A DNA stretch of 64,000 nucleotides from Oribacterium sp. WCC10 (GTDB lineage Bacteria; Bacillota; Clostridia; Lachnospirales; Lachnospiraceae), in contig NZ_FOPH01000006.1 in NCBI RefSeq assembly GCF_900113415.1, forward strand, positions 149,899 to 213,898. Direction: 5' to 3'. Shown in pieces: positions 46,101 to 55,396 of the stretch. Every line of letters starts with the position of its first letter. Position 1 is the stretch's first letter. A program made the position numbers and the translations under genes. The notes under the pieces are model-generated. The model ran no database searches and had not been told where the DNA came from. It saw only the letters and a list, made by a program, of their open reading frames with translations.

Positions 46101-46132
46101 AATGACTCGAGGGAAACCTCGGGTCATTTTTG
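46101..46132 (+). terminator. Textbook terminator of the abundant cell-wall protein
   Basis: A 12-bp stem AATGACTCGAGG (46101-46112) with 46117-46128 (one G-U pair), GAAA tetraloop, then T-run. The remaining stretch to 46399 is A+T-rich without a recognisable feature. Confidence 0.95.
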
Positions 46133-46399
46133 TATGTATAAATAACAAAAGTTTAAATAGATAATATATTTTAATTGTTATGATATGAAAATATTCAAAT
46201 GATAGAGTTTAGTTAGATCGATCATGGTAGAGGTATGAAAATACAAAAGTCGATTTAAAAATATTGTAATGTTTGCATTATGGATAATGAAGTCTAATAA
46301 TGTTAAGATTTACAAATGCAAAAATAGTAATCTTTTTCATGGATAGAGATAGTTGTCCCGGCGAGGAGAAGATTTACGTAAAGGAGAATATAAGCAAAC

Positions 46400-46918
46400 A
46401 TGAAACAATTTAAAAAGTTAATTGTATTTGGTGTGATATGTACTATGGTGCTGGCTTTCACAGGTTGTAAAAAAAGATATGTTTCCCCTATGGAGAAACC
46501 AAACATGACTAAGGCTGCTGAAGATAAAGAGTATGACTTTGATTTTGTACAGATAAACAATGACGTTATTGAAAGTTTACAGGATCAGGAGATTTATGGA
46601 TTTGTAAAGTCTATAGATGTATCCGGTGACAATGATAATAAAGTTATTTCGCTTAACATAGAAATAGAGGATAATGTAACGGATGATGCTGTTGAGCTTC
46701 TTCTGACTGATGCAACTAAGGCAATCATAGATGCTGCAAATACCCAGGATCTTCGAATAGACAGATATACAGAAGATGATTTTGGTAATCTCTTCAATCT
46801 TTACTCATACAATATCAAGGTAACATGCGGTGAAGAAACTGTAAGAGAAGAAAATTTTGAGAAGGGTGATAGTGTTCCATTTGACCCTAGCTTGACAATC
46901 GAAAATGTAATTGGTTAA
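46400..46918 (+). CDS. Small lipoprotein of unknown function
   Basis: 172 aa. Signal peptide KKLIVFGVICTMVLAF with lipobox FTGC (Cys ~23), then KKRYVSPMEKP and a ~120-residue globular part of alternating strands and helices (GFVKSIDVSGDNDNKVISLNIEIEDNVTDDAVELLLTD..). I do not recognise the fold. AAGGAG lies 13 bases before the ATG, a rather long spacing. Standing between the cell-wall protein and the radical SAM gene, with its own terminator, it is probably a separate unit. Confidence 0.72.
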   Translation: MKQFKKLIVFGVICTMVLAFTGCKKRYVSPMEKPNMTKAAEDKEYDFDFVQINNDVIESLQDQEIYGFVKSIDVSGDNDNKVISLNIEIEDNVTDDAVELLLTDATKAIIDAANTQDLRIDRYTEDDFGNLFNLYSYNIKVTCGEETVREENFEKGDSVPFDPSLTIENVIG

Positions 46919-46936
46919 ATAAAGACTGATATATGA

Positions 46937-46966
46937 AGGCTATCGTTATAACGATAGTCTTTTTGT
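46937..46966 (+). terminator. Terminator after the lipoprotein gene
   Basis: A 10-bp stem AGGCTATCGT (46937-46946) with 46951-46960 (one G-U pair), 4-nt loop, T-run. Confidence 0.9.
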
Positions 46967-46985
46967 TTGGTATTAAGGAAAAAGA

Positions 46986-48749
46986 ATGAAAATATGTTTT
47001 GTAAATCCACCATTTAAGTGGGAATATGGTAAGTTTTCGAGGGAATCAAGAAGTCCGGCGGTTGCCAAGAGTGGGGTTTTGTACTATCCGCTGTGGCTTA
47101 TCTATGCGGCAGCTTATGCGGAAAAGCAGGGTTTTGAAGTTGAGTTTTTGGATGCTCCGGCTAAGCGATTAGATACCGAAGAGAGCTTGAAGAAGATAGC
47201 AGAAAAGCTGTTGTGTGATGTCAATGGTGAAGCGAATGAAATAAACAGTAAGAAAGATAATATAGATGCAGATAATAATGACGCATTGATAGATTATGAA
47301 AGAAAGATCAGAGGAAACAATTCTGAAGTAGAATGTCTTTTCGTTCTGAATACAAGCACTCCGTCAATTGAAAGCGATGCAGCTTTTGGTAAGAGACTTA
47401 AGGAAATATATCCAAAGTCGTTTGTCTATTTTGTCGGTACACATCCGTCATCCACACCGGAGGAAACCTTAAAAAACTTCCGGTGGATCGATGGAATTGC
47501 AAGAAAAGAGTACGACTTTACCATCAGTAATATTGCAGGGATTTGTGCAAAGTTCTATGATGTGGAAAAGGCTCAAGGAACTAATGAGGCTGAAAAGATA
47601 CTTTATGATGAACTATCGCATCTTAAAGGAATCAGTTACAGGATGAATAAAAGTGTAACTGTAAGTTGCAAAATGACAGAAAATGAATCGGATATTGCTG
47701 GCTTAAAGACGGACGGAAAATTTTCTGCAAGAAGACTATATGACGAAAAAAGTAAAGCTAATATTGGAGAAAGTCACAATGCGGGAGAAATTATTCATAA
47801 TCCTGACGCTGACTACATTACTGATCTTGACGAGATTCCAATGGCTTCAAAGTTCATAAAGGAACATCTTGATTACAAAGATTATTTCTTTGCGGCGGCG
47901 GAGTATCCGGAGATACAGATCTTCACGGGAAGAGGGTGCCCTTGCAGATGTAACTTCTGTGTTTATCCTCAGACTATGCATGGGCACAAGTACAGACTCA
48001 GAAGTCCGAAGAATGTAGTAGATGAGTTTAAGTATATTGCAGAGAATTTCCCGGATGTAAAGGAGATTGTCATAGAGGACGATACCTTTACTATAGATAA
48101 GAAGCGAGTGTCGGATATCTGTGAGTTACTTATAGAGTCCAGGATGAATAAACGTTTCAAGTGGCTGTGTAATGCAAGGGTCAATACATTGGACCTTGAC
48201 ACCATGAAACTAATGAAGAAAGCAGGATGCAGACTTCTGATTCCGGGTATCGAAAGCGGAACTCAGGAGATACTTGATAATATCAAGAAAGGTACAACCT
48301 TAACGCAGGTAAGAGAGTATATCAGGAATACAAAAAAGGCCGGTCTTTTGGTACACGCCTGCTATATGGTGGGAAATCAGGGCGAGACAAAGGAGACTAT
48401 GGAAAAGACGTTGAAACTTGCGCTGGAACTTAACACAGATACGGCGCAGTTCTTCCCCCTTATTCCATATCCCGGAACAGAGGCCTACGAGTGGGCAAAG
48501 ACCAATGGCTATATAAAGTATGGATATACAGAGTATTGCAAGGAGGATGGAACGCATAACTGCGTGCTGAATCTGCCTGATCTTTCCGGTGAGGAAATGG
48601 TGAAGTTTTGCGATGATGCGAGAAAGAAATATTATCTGAGACCGGGATACATCCTTCACAGACTGTGGACAGGCCTGAAGGATCCAAATGATCTGAAACG
48701 ATCCCTTAAGGCGTTTGGTCAGTTTAAGAAGTATCTCTTCAAAAAGTAA
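46986..48749 (+). CDS. B12-binding-domain radical SAM enzyme
   Basis: 587 aa. N-terminal ~190 residues resemble a cobalamin-binding domain as found in many class B radical SAM proteins (KICFVNPPFKWEYG, YPLWLIYAAAYAEKQGFEVEFLDAPA, SFVYFVGTHPSSTPEE). Radical SAM core has GRGCPCRCNFC with cluster ligands Cys318, Cys322 and Cys325, plus IEDDTFTIDKKRV and IPGIESGTQEILDNIKKGTT. Hydrophilic inserts at ~78-112 and ~192-275 interrupt the N-terminal part. Such enzymes catalyse methylations or other radical reactions; location among glycan genes suggests a lipid or sugar substrate, but nothing in the sequence fixes it. Confidence 0.87.
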   Translation: MKICFVNPPFKWEYGKFSRESRSPAVAKSGVLYYPLWLIYAAAYAEKQGFEVEFLDAPAKRLDTEESLKKIAEKLLCDVNGEANEINSKKDNIDADNNDALIDYERKIRGNNSEVECLFVLNTSTPSIESDAAFGKRLKEIYPKSFVYFVGTHPSSTPEETLKNFRWIDGIARKEYDFTISNIAGICAKFYDVEKAQGTNEAEKILYDELSHLKGISYRMNKSVTVSCKMTENESDIAGLKTDGKFSARRLYDEKSKANIGESHNAGEIIHNPDADYITDLDEIPMASKFIKEHLDYKDYFFAAAEYPEIQIFTGRGCPCRCNFCVYPQTMHGHKYRLRSPKNVVDEFKYIAENFPDVKEIVIEDDTFTIDKKRVSDICELLIESRMNKRFKWLCNARVNTLDLDTMKLMKKAGCRLLIPGIESGTQEILDNIKKGTTLTQVREYIRNTKKAGLLVHACYMVGNQGETKETMEKTLKLALELNTDTAQFFPLIPYPGTEAYEWAKTNGYIKYGYTEYCKEDGTHNCVLNLPDLSGEEMVKFCDDARKKYYLRPGYILHRLWTGLKDPNDLKRSLKAFGQFKKYLFKK

Positions 48750-48811
48750 GATTTTAAGTAAAGTGTAGATGGAATTGAAATACACGAATAAATAATATTT
48801 TGGTATAATAG

Positions 48812-48846
48812 GCAGATTGAGTGAACTCTCAGTCTGCTTTTGTTTT
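48812..48846 (+). terminator. Terminator after the radical SAM gene
   Basis: A 10-bp stem GCAGATTGAG (48812-48821) with 48828-48837 (one G-U pair), 6-nt loop, then TTTTGTTTT. Confidence 0.88.
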
Positions 48847-48971
48847 ATATAAGCAACGATGCAAATGAATAAAAATAGCATGTAGTGATGTTTTTACAAT
48901 TGTGTTGTTTTATAAATCGTAGAAAAAGTTTTGGCACTCACAAATCTAATTCGAGGTGGTAAAACAAATTT

Positions 48972-50105
48972 ATGGATAAAGTGCTCGTATTGATGTCGAC
49001 CTACAATGGTGAAAAGTATCTCAAAACGCAGATAGACAGTCTACTGGCTCAAGAAGGTGTAGAGGTCGAAATACTGGTGCGGGATGACGGATCAAAAGAT
49101 AGAACACTTGAAATACTCGATGAGTATAAGAATGCATACACGAAAGCTTTCATTGAAGGTGGGCATGATGAAGATCTGCATGTTTCATATTCTGATGCAA
49201 AAAATGCTGTTTATGGTAGTGATGAAATAGATACGGAAGCATTGGCAGAAGGAATACAGAAAAGAAGCAAAGCAAGTTTTGACTATTATATAGGAGAGAA
49301 TCTTGGACCTGCAGGCAGTTTTCTTGATCTCATGAAGCATGCACCGGAAGCGGACTTCTATGCACTTTGCGATCAGGATGATACATGGCTTCCGGATAAG
49401 CTTAAGATTGCTGTGGATGCGATAAAGCAAGGAATACGTAGAAGTAGGCAAGATTATGAATTGAGTTTAGGCAAAAAAAGCATCAGTGGAGGAAGCATAG
49501 ATGGTGGAAAGTTGCAAAATCATAGTACAGAGGATATACCGGTTCTGTACTATGGCATGCCGAGATTTTCAGATAATGACGGAAACCTCCTGAAGGGAGC
49601 AAAAGGCATATATGAAAAGTCTCTTGATTTTTCATCATGCCTCATCAAAAGCAACTCGACCGGTTGTACCATGGTTTTCAACAGGACCTTACTTGAACTT
49701 ATAAACAGCAAAACACCGGGGAGTATCACGATGCATGACGAGTGGCTTCACAAGGTGTGCCTCGCTATGGGAGGGATGCTTTTGTATGATGAAGATGTTC
49801 ATATACTTTACAGACAGCACGGAGGCAATACTATAGGCGGACAATTGTCCACTAAGAAGATACTAAAAAGATATATTGAGACTCTGACAAAACCGGACTG
49901 CATAAGAAGCAGATGTATCAGATCCCTTGTGGAATGCTACGGAAAAGATATGCCTGAAAATAATCTGGAAATGGCAGAGAAGGTGGCTTCATACAAGGAT
50001 AGTTTGGAAAACAGAATGAAGCTGTTTCTGGATAATGACATAAAGATGGAGTATCACAAGAGGAATATCATGTTCAAACTTGCGGTTCTATTGGGCATAT
50101 TCTGA
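48972..50105 (+). CDS. GT2 glycosyltransferase, rhamnosyltransferase-like
   Basis: 377 aa. GT-A fold with VLVLMSTYNGEKYLKTQIDSLLAQ and VRDDGSKDRT, then ENLGPAGSFLDLM, metal/acceptor region LCDQDDTWLPDKL, and a C-terminal TMHDEWLHKVCLA with the RQHGGNTIGG block typical of rhamnosyl- or related transferases. Two hydrophilic insertions enlarge it: ~55-103 between the donor site and NLGPAGSF, and ~160-205. Probably adds one sugar of the polymer repeat in the cytoplasm. Starts a rightward series of glycan genes. GAGGTGG lies upstream of the ATG. Confidence 0.87.
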   Translation: MDKVLVLMSTYNGEKYLKTQIDSLLAQEGVEVEILVRDDGSKDRTLEILDEYKNAYTKAFIEGGHDEDLHVSYSDAKNAVYGSDEIDTEALAEGIQKRSKASFDYYIGENLGPAGSFLDLMKHAPEADFYALCDQDDTWLPDKLKIAVDAIKQGIRRSRQDYELSLGKKSISGGSIDGGKLQNHSTEDIPVLYYGMPRFSDNDGNLLKGAKGIYEKSLDFSSCLIKSNSTGCTMVFNRTLLELINSKTPGSITMHDEWLHKVCLAMGGMLLYDEDVHILYRQHGGNTIGGQLSTKKILKRYIETLTKPDCIRSRCIRSLVECYGKDMPENNLEMAEKVASYKDSLENRMKLFLDNDIKMEYHKRNIMFKLAVLLGIF

Positions 50106-50106
50106 T

Positions 50107-50224
50107 GAAACACTGATATAATCAGTGTTTCATCAGAGACTCAGGTGTTGGGACAAGGTTTTTCAAAAGAAGTTGATGCTTCAACTTGAAAATCCGGCCA
50201 GAGAAGCGCTTTGATCAGCGTTTC
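50107..50224. repeat. Interspersed ~118-bp repeat, copy B
   Basis: Begins GAAACACTGAT (50107-50117), ends ATCAGCGTTTC (50214-50224). Its left end also forms a perfect palindrome TGATGAAACACTGAT/ATCAGTGTTTCATCA (50103-50135). Shares GTGTTTCATCAGAG with the copy at 53837 and the right half with copy A at 12563. It follows immediately the stop codon of the preceding glycosyltransferase. Confidence 0.75.
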
Positions 50225-50268
50225 CCCGGGAAAACAGTGAGTATGGCAGAACTTCAAAAAATAAAAGG

Positions 50269-51120
50269 ATGAATTGGGTGACCTTGAACATGATGGAGGT
50301 TACAGAACTTAAAATGGTTTCGGTTATCATGCCGGCATTTGATGCCGCAAAAACAATAAAATCATCGATAGAGAGTGTTATTGCCCAGACCTATAGCAAA
50401 TGGGAACTTATCATCGTTGATGACTGCTCTTCGGATAATACGGTTAACGTAGTCGAGTCCATCATTGAAACAAACAAAGAGTGTGACATCAAACTGGTTA
50501 AGAATGAGAAAAACATGGGTGTTGCCTACAGCAGGAATCGCGGAGTGGATGAATCTCACGGAGAGTGGATAGCATTTCTTGACAGTGATGATATGTGGGA
50601 CAAAACAAAGCTCGAGAAGCAGATTAGGTGTATAGAAAGGGATGGCCTAAAGGAACGAAACAGGTGGCAGGGACTTTTATTTACGGGTTCTTCATTTATG
50701 ACTAAAGATGGCAGGAGGCTTCAATACATCCTTCATGTGCCGGAGAGAATAGACAGAAGAGAACTTCTGAAGCAGAACCTCATTTCCTGTTCGTCAGTGC
50801 TGGTAAGCAAAGACCTGATCAAAAAGTATAGGTTTCCGGAAGGCATCAAAACCATACATGAGGATTTCGCCGTGTGGCTCAATATACTTTCTGAAGTCGG
50901 CGTTGCCCATGGGATAGATGAACCTCTTTTGGTTTATAGGGTGGCAGCTGATTCTAAATCTGGCAAAAAATCCAAGGCAGCATTGATGAACTGGAATACA
51001 TATAAATATATCGGGCTTGGACCGGTAAAGAGAGTTTACTATATGATCCACTATACATTGCGAGGGCTGCGGAAGTGGCGAGGATTAAAAAACTCTGCAG
51101 TGACATCAGGAAAAAGCTGA
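50269..51120 (+). CDS. GT2 glycosyltransferase
   Basis: 283 aa or slightly less. GT-A fold: VSVIMPAFDAAKTIKSSIESVIAQTYSKWELIIVDDCSSDNTV, ENMGVAYSRNRGVDESHGEWIAFLDSDDMW (DSDD metal site), and later FTGSSFM and IHEDFAVWLNILSEVG. The start is uncertain: ATG 50269 abuts the AAAAGG purine run with no spacing, GTG 50278 has better spacing, and ATG 50314 begins right at the fold. Cytoplasmic enzyme of the repeat-unit assembly line. It follows repeat copy B and probably belongs to the same transcription unit as its neighbours. Confidence 0.87.
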   Translation: MNWVTLNMMEVTELKMVSVIMPAFDAAKTIKSSIESVIAQTYSKWELIIVDDCSSDNTVNVVESIIETNKECDIKLVKNEKNMGVAYSRNRGVDESHGEWIAFLDSDDMWDKTKLEKQIRCIERDGLKERNRWQGLLFTGSSFMTKDGRRLQYILHVPERIDRRELLKQNLISCSSVLVSKDLIKKYRFPEGIKTIHEDFAVWLNILSEVGVAHGIDEPLLVYRVAADSKSGKKSKAALMNWNTYKYIGLGPVKRVYYMIHYTLRGLRKWRGLKNSAVTSGKS

Positions 51121-51496
51121 TGGAATCAAACGTTTTGTGGATTAATAATTACATTAAAGCTATAGTTCATAAGACCTGAAAAGGATAAATGGCTTAATGG
51201 GCTATGATTAATGAAGATTATGGTCGGGATACTTAAGAGCTCAACATAACGGCTATGGTTGGGGATATTATGACTTTATGGTATACTCATTTTTTATGTT
51301 GATGTTTGATTGAGATCTTACGTGTATGTGAAGAATGAATTGAATGCACGGTTAATCCAGTACAGCATAAATTAAGTTTCTGATACATCCTTGCTGTAAT
51401 GCCAGGCTAGTATTTCTGCTATAAAGTAGTGCTTAATGTGTCAGATACTTATTATTCGATATACTAGAATTGTAGCGACAAAAATAAGGGGGAAAA
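51121..51496. other. Gene-free interval before the WbsX-like gene
   Basis: 375 bp, A+T-rich. I see no gene, strong promoter or terminator; a possible -10 TATACT lies near 51460. A GGGGGA ribosome site for the next gene is at its end. Confidence 0.45.
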
Positions 51497-52579
51497 GTGA
51501 AGGCTTTAGCATTATATTTGCCTCAATATCACAGGATTCCGGAAAATGATGAATGGTGGGAAGAAGGCTATACAGAGTGGACTGCGGTACGAAGAGCGGA
51601 AAGCATGTACAAGGGACACATTCAGCCGAAGGTTCCCCTTGACGGAAGATACTATGATCTGGTTGAAAACGGAGTTGAAACCTGGACCTGGCAGGCTGAC
51701 CTTGCAAGCAAAAGCGGAATGTATGGATTCTGTATATATCACTATTGGTTTAACGGAAAACTTCTTCTCGAAAAGCCGATGGAGATCCTTCGGGATAATC
51801 CACAGATAAATACGCGCTACTGTATATGCTGGGCAAATGAACCCTGGGCCAGAACCTGGGACGGACAAAATACTTCCGTACTCATGGAACAGATATATGG
51901 CGGTGAAAAGGATATAACAGATCATTTCGATTATCTTCTCGATTTTTTTAAGGATCCAAGATATATAAAGATTGACAACAAGCCTGTGGTCAACCTCTAC
52001 AGAAGCTGTAACATCACTTACCTTGATGAAATGATAAAAATCTGGAACGAAAAAGCTATGGCGAACGGCTTTGACGGGGTGTATTGGGTGTCTGCATTGA
52101 CTTCGGAAAAAAATGACGATAGAAAAGAACTGTTCGATCATTACTACTATTTTGAACCGGGATATACATTGAAAAATGACATGGATTTTTGGGGAAGGAT
52201 ACAGTATCTTGCACAGGCGGAAATTCGTCATCTGGGAAATATATTCAGGAAATATAAAACCGTTGAGCGAAGAATAGACATTAACATACTTTGGGAAAGT
52301 ATAGTGAAGAGGAATCCCGACTCTATGATAAGCCCGGGTATCGTGGTGAGCTGGGACAATACCCCAAGAAAAAAAGTCAGGGGAACAGTGATATATAATT
52401 CCACACCTGAAAGTTTCAGGAAGGTTATCGAGAAACTGGAAGGACAATATCCGGAAAACGAGTTTCTATATATCAATGCCTGGAACGAGTGGGGAGAAGG
52501 CACATATCTCGAGCCTGATGAGCAGTTCAGATATGGGTATCTGGAGGCATTAGAGAAGGTATTCGGCAGGGAAAAGTGA
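51497..52579 (+). CDS. WbsX-like glycan biosynthesis protein (GH99-like fold), GTG start
   Basis: 360 aa. Starts KALALYLPQYHRIPENDEWWEEGYTEWTAV and has LDGRYYDL, YGFCIYHYWFNGKLLLEKP, CICWANEPWARTWDG and INAWNEWGEGTYLEPD, the conserved blocks of WbsX proteins found in O-antigen and capsule clusters. The family has a barrel fold related to GH99 endo-mannosidases; it is not settled whether it transfers or trims sugars. GTG at 51497 is the start, with GGGGGA nine bases upstream, and begins exactly at the conserved domain. Confidence 0.88.
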   Translation: MKALALYLPQYHRIPENDEWWEEGYTEWTAVRRAESMYKGHIQPKVPLDGRYYDLVENGVETWTWQADLASKSGMYGFCIYHYWFNGKLLLEKPMEILRDNPQINTRYCICWANEPWARTWDGQNTSVLMEQIYGGEKDITDHFDYLLDFFKDPRYIKIDNKPVVNLYRSCNITYLDEMIKIWNEKAMANGFDGVYWVSALTSEKNDDRKELFDHYYYFEPGYTLKNDMDFWGRIQYLAQAEIRHLGNIFRKYKTVERRIDINILWESIVKRNPDSMISPGIVVSWDNTPRKKVRGTVIYNSTPESFRKVIEKLEGQYPENEFLYINAWNEWGEGTYLEPDEQFRYGYLEALEKVFGREK

Positions 52580-52764
52580 AAACAGTACATTCAATATTGA
52601 TATTTGAGGAATTGGTTTAAATCCTTGAATGAGAACTACTCGATGAACGATAAGTATGCTTTGAGAGATACGGGATTTTTTGTTTTGGGGTTAATATATC
52701 GAAGTCGTGGGCTGAGCAGAAAATAAAGCAACAAGTGAAAAGGTAATTACAGAGGGAATAACGT

Positions 52765-53853
52765 ATGTGCGCTGACATGAAATGTGGTAATGACAATAAA
52801 ATATTAACTGTATCGGTGGCGGCGTACAATGTTGAAAACACTATAGGGAGAACCCTGGATTCATTGGTGAAGAATGTGCCGGAGGAGGTTCTCAACGCCC
52901 TCGAAGTCATCGTGGTAAATGATGGTTCCGGGGACGGGACATTAAACCTGGTGAAAAAGTATGAAGAGAGCTATCCCGGAATCATCCGCATCATCGATAA
53001 AGAAAACGGAGGATGGGGCTCCACAGTCAATGCTTCACTCAGAGAAGCAAAGGGTAAGTACTATAGACTTCTGGATGGTGACGACTGTTTCGTTACAGAA
53101 AACCTTGTTGATTATCTCAGGTTTTTGAAGGAATCGGCGGCGGATCTTGTTCTGACTCCTTTTATAAAGCGCTATCCTGACAGGGATATAGAGGAAAACA
53201 ATCATGCGGAGATCGGGCATCAAGTTGTTACATTCAGTAAACTTGATGCAAGTGCGGACATCTATATGCATGAGATAACTGTGAAGACTGACAAAATCCG
53301 TAATATAGGCTTCGATATAACAGAAAAGTGCTTCTATACAGATAATGAATATGTATTTAAAGCAATCGTGGCAGCTGATTCGATTCAGAGATTTGACCAA
53401 AATATATACATATATCATCTTGGAGTGACAGGACAAAGCGTAGGTGCAGAAGGACTAAAGAAGCATCATTCGGATACCATAAAGGTACTATCAAAGATGT
53501 ATCGTATATACGAAGAGTTTACCGGGACTTCCGGTGGTGAAGGAGCTATATACGGCGGCCGGTCGCTGAATGACAGTTTCTCAAGTGATGAAATCAGAAA
53601 TTCGCGAGAGGCAAAGCTTAGATTTCTTCAGAAAGGGCTTATATTTATCGCAGATCTTGTGTTCGTTGCTTATCTCGTAACCGGCACTCCGGAAGCGAAA
53701 TCAGAATTAAAGGATTTTGATACGGAACTCAGAGATAAATATAAGGAAATCGACGGTTTGATCGGTAGCAATAAAAAAATAAAAGCACTTAGGGTATCCG
53801 GATTTTTGTTGTATGGAGTGCTGTCGAAGCAGGTAAGAAAGAGATATTCATAA
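52765..53853 (+). CDS. GT2 glycosyltransferase
   Basis: 362 aa. GT-A N-terminal part has LTVSVAAYNVENTIGRTLDSLV, VIVVNDGSGDGTLNLV, GGWGSTVNASLREAKGKYYRLLDGDDCF (DGDD metal site). The C-terminal half has features of CDP-glycerol- or mannosyl-type GT2 proteins (FYTDNEYVFKAIVAADSI, YIYHLGVTGQSV). A Gly/Ser-rich spacer sits near 255-275. Likely adds one residue of the repeat unit. The 186-bp gap before it holds no gene; the repeat copy C starts at its stop codon. Confidence 0.87.
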   Translation: MCADMKCGNDNKILTVSVAAYNVENTIGRTLDSLVKNVPEEVLNALEVIVVNDGSGDGTLNLVKKYEESYPGIIRIIDKENGGWGSTVNASLREAKGKYYRLLDGDDCFVTENLVDYLRFLKESAADLVLTPFIKRYPDRDIEENNHAEIGHQVVTFSKLDASADIYMHEITVKTDKIRNIGFDITEKCFYTDNEYVFKAIVAADSIQRFDQNIYIYHLGVTGQSVGAEGLKKHHSDTIKVLSKMYRIYEEFTGTSGGEGAIYGGRSLNDSFSSDEIRNSREAKLRFLQKGLIFIADLVFVAYLVTGTPEAKSELKDFDTELRDKYKEIDGLIGSNKKIKALRVSGFLLYGVLSKQVRKRYS

Positions 53854-53955
53854 GTGTTTCATCAGAGGCTCGGTGTTAAAGTGCGGATTTTCTAAGGGAT
53901 TTGATGATTCACATTGAAAGCGCGACCGGAGAAAAGAATTAATCAGAGTTTTTCC
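53837..53955. repeat. Interspersed ~118-bp repeat, copy C
   Basis: The clear homology starts at GTGTTTCATCAGAG (53854-53867) and runs to AATCAGAGTTTTTCC (53941-53955). Blocks shared with copy B in the same order are CTC.GTGTT, TTGATG.TTCA, TTGAAA, CCGG.GA and ATCAG.GTTT. If full length it would begin at 53837, inside the last codons of the preceding glycosyltransferase; this left end is diverged. Confidence 0.65.
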
Positions 53956-54095
53956 GTGTTTGAATTATACTTTTTTGTGTGTAGGTCAGCGCTGCAGAAA
54001 GTACGAGTCCGGCGCATTCCTAGCGTGGAAATGGAAAATCATCCCATTGGAGTGAATAAATATAAAGCAGGTAAACTAACCAGAGGTAACAACAG

Positions 54096-55331
54096 ATGGC
54101 AAACGTAAAAGAAATAAAAGGGCTCTTTCCTATAAATGAAAAATATAGAAAAGGAATAAAAACAGCGGGAGATTATCTGTTTTATTTTACTCTTGGTTTA
54201 TATTTTGCGCTCGGAATAGGTTTTAACTCCATGGCGCTTGCGTTACTTACTCCACGATTTTTTATCTATGCCATGGCAGGAGTGCTTGGCCTCATCATGA
54301 TGAGAGAGGGCATAAACTTTTTATTCGTGGAAAGATATGGCTGGCGGGATTTCCTGGGGCTTGCGATCTGCATACTGTTCAGTTACATAGGAGACAAGGT
54401 TGACTCAGCCATTGTGGCCTGCACCTACTTCACGGTGTTTGCGGCAAGAAACATAGACCTTAGAAAAACCTACAAGCTGATAGTCATGGTGATCGTACTC
54501 ACCGTGGGCGCAATCTTCTGGGCTGCGGATAATGGCTATGTATCCCAGTATCTCTATACCGAGGGGGCATCCTACAGACATACATTTGGGTTAAACTACC
54601 CGCTGGCGCTTCCGGCCTACATCATGAATATAGCTATGCTGATGCTGGTTTTCAGAAATGAAAAGATAAGCTGGACGGAAATAGGCATTTTGTTCATGGC
54701 TAACGGACTGTTCTATCGTTGGTGTAAGGGTGACCTATCCTTCGGATGTACCCTTTTGGTCATTGTCCTTATGATAGCAGTAAAGTTATGGCCGAAGCTC
54801 ATGACGTCCGATCTTATCCTGTTTAAAACCATAGACCGGATTGCGGTGTTCATTCATCCTGTTTGCGTGGCAGTGAGTTTATGGTTTACCATGACCTATG
54901 ATGAGAGCGTACAGTGGATGGGGAAGCTTAATTCCATGGTCGGTACGAGAATATCCCTTCAGCAGAGGGCGTTCAAAAGCTTTGGCGTTAAGCTTCTCGG
55001 GCAGAATATCCAGTTTGTAGGAGCAGGACTTGGTCTTGATGGAGTTCCGGTAGACCAGACGGGCGGTGCGTATAACTATGTTGATAATCTATATATGTTG
55101 ACGATTCTCCGATACGGGGTTCTATTCAGTGCCGTTGCATTGATTCTTCTTGTCATTATGATGGTATATTGTTATAAGAAGAAAATGCGTTTATGGTTAT
55201 GGATGCTTGCCCTGTATGCGCTGCATGCGCTTCTTGATGACAAAATGCAGCTTCTGTACTTTAATTCACTAATGCTTATCATGGGACAGGCAGTACAGAA
55301 TCTTGATTTCAAGAAATTTGGTAAAGTATAG
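54096..55331 (+). CDS. wzy: O-antigen polymerase-like (Wzy) membrane protein
   Basis: 411 aa, about ten to eleven hydrophobic helices. It has no sharp catalytic motif, as is usual for Wzy. The large extracytoplasmic loop near ~275-330 (GTRISLQQRAFKSFGVKLLGQNIQFVGAGLGLDG...DNLYMLTILRYG) matches the Wzy layout in Gram-positive capsule clusters: Arg-rich before, and DNLY after. Neighbouring glycosyltransferase and flippase genes support a polymerase that extends undecaprenyl-linked repeat units on the outer face of the membrane. AGAGGT precedes the ATG. Confidence 0.8.
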   Translation: MANVKEIKGLFPINEKYRKGIKTAGDYLFYFTLGLYFALGIGFNSMALALLTPRFFIYAMAGVLGLIMMREGINFLFVERYGWRDFLGLAICILFSYIGDKVDSAIVACTYFTVFAARNIDLRKTYKLIVMVIVLTVGAIFWAADNGYVSQYLYTEGASYRHTFGLNYPLALPAYIMNIAMLMLVFRNEKISWTEIGILFMANGLFYRWCKGDLSFGCTLLVIVLMIAVKLWPKLMTSDLILFKTIDRIAVFIHPVCVAVSLWFTMTYDESVQWMGKLNSMVGTRISLQQRAFKSFGVKLLGQNIQFVGAGLGLDGVPVDQTGGAYNYVDNLYMLTILRYGVLFSAVALILLVIMMVYCYKKKMRLWLWMLALYALHALLDDKMQLLYFNSLMLIMGQAVQNLDFKKFGKV

Positions 55332-55396
55332 CCGGATAGATTTGTAGTTGTATGTCAGGTATAAAAGCTGAAAAACATTAATTTGAGGAATCGTGA

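Noticed and set aside
51095..51145. Possible fourth copy of the 118-bp repeat right end
   Set aside because: Only a loose resemblance (AAAAAGCTGAT..ATCAAACGTTTT) without the other ordered blocks.
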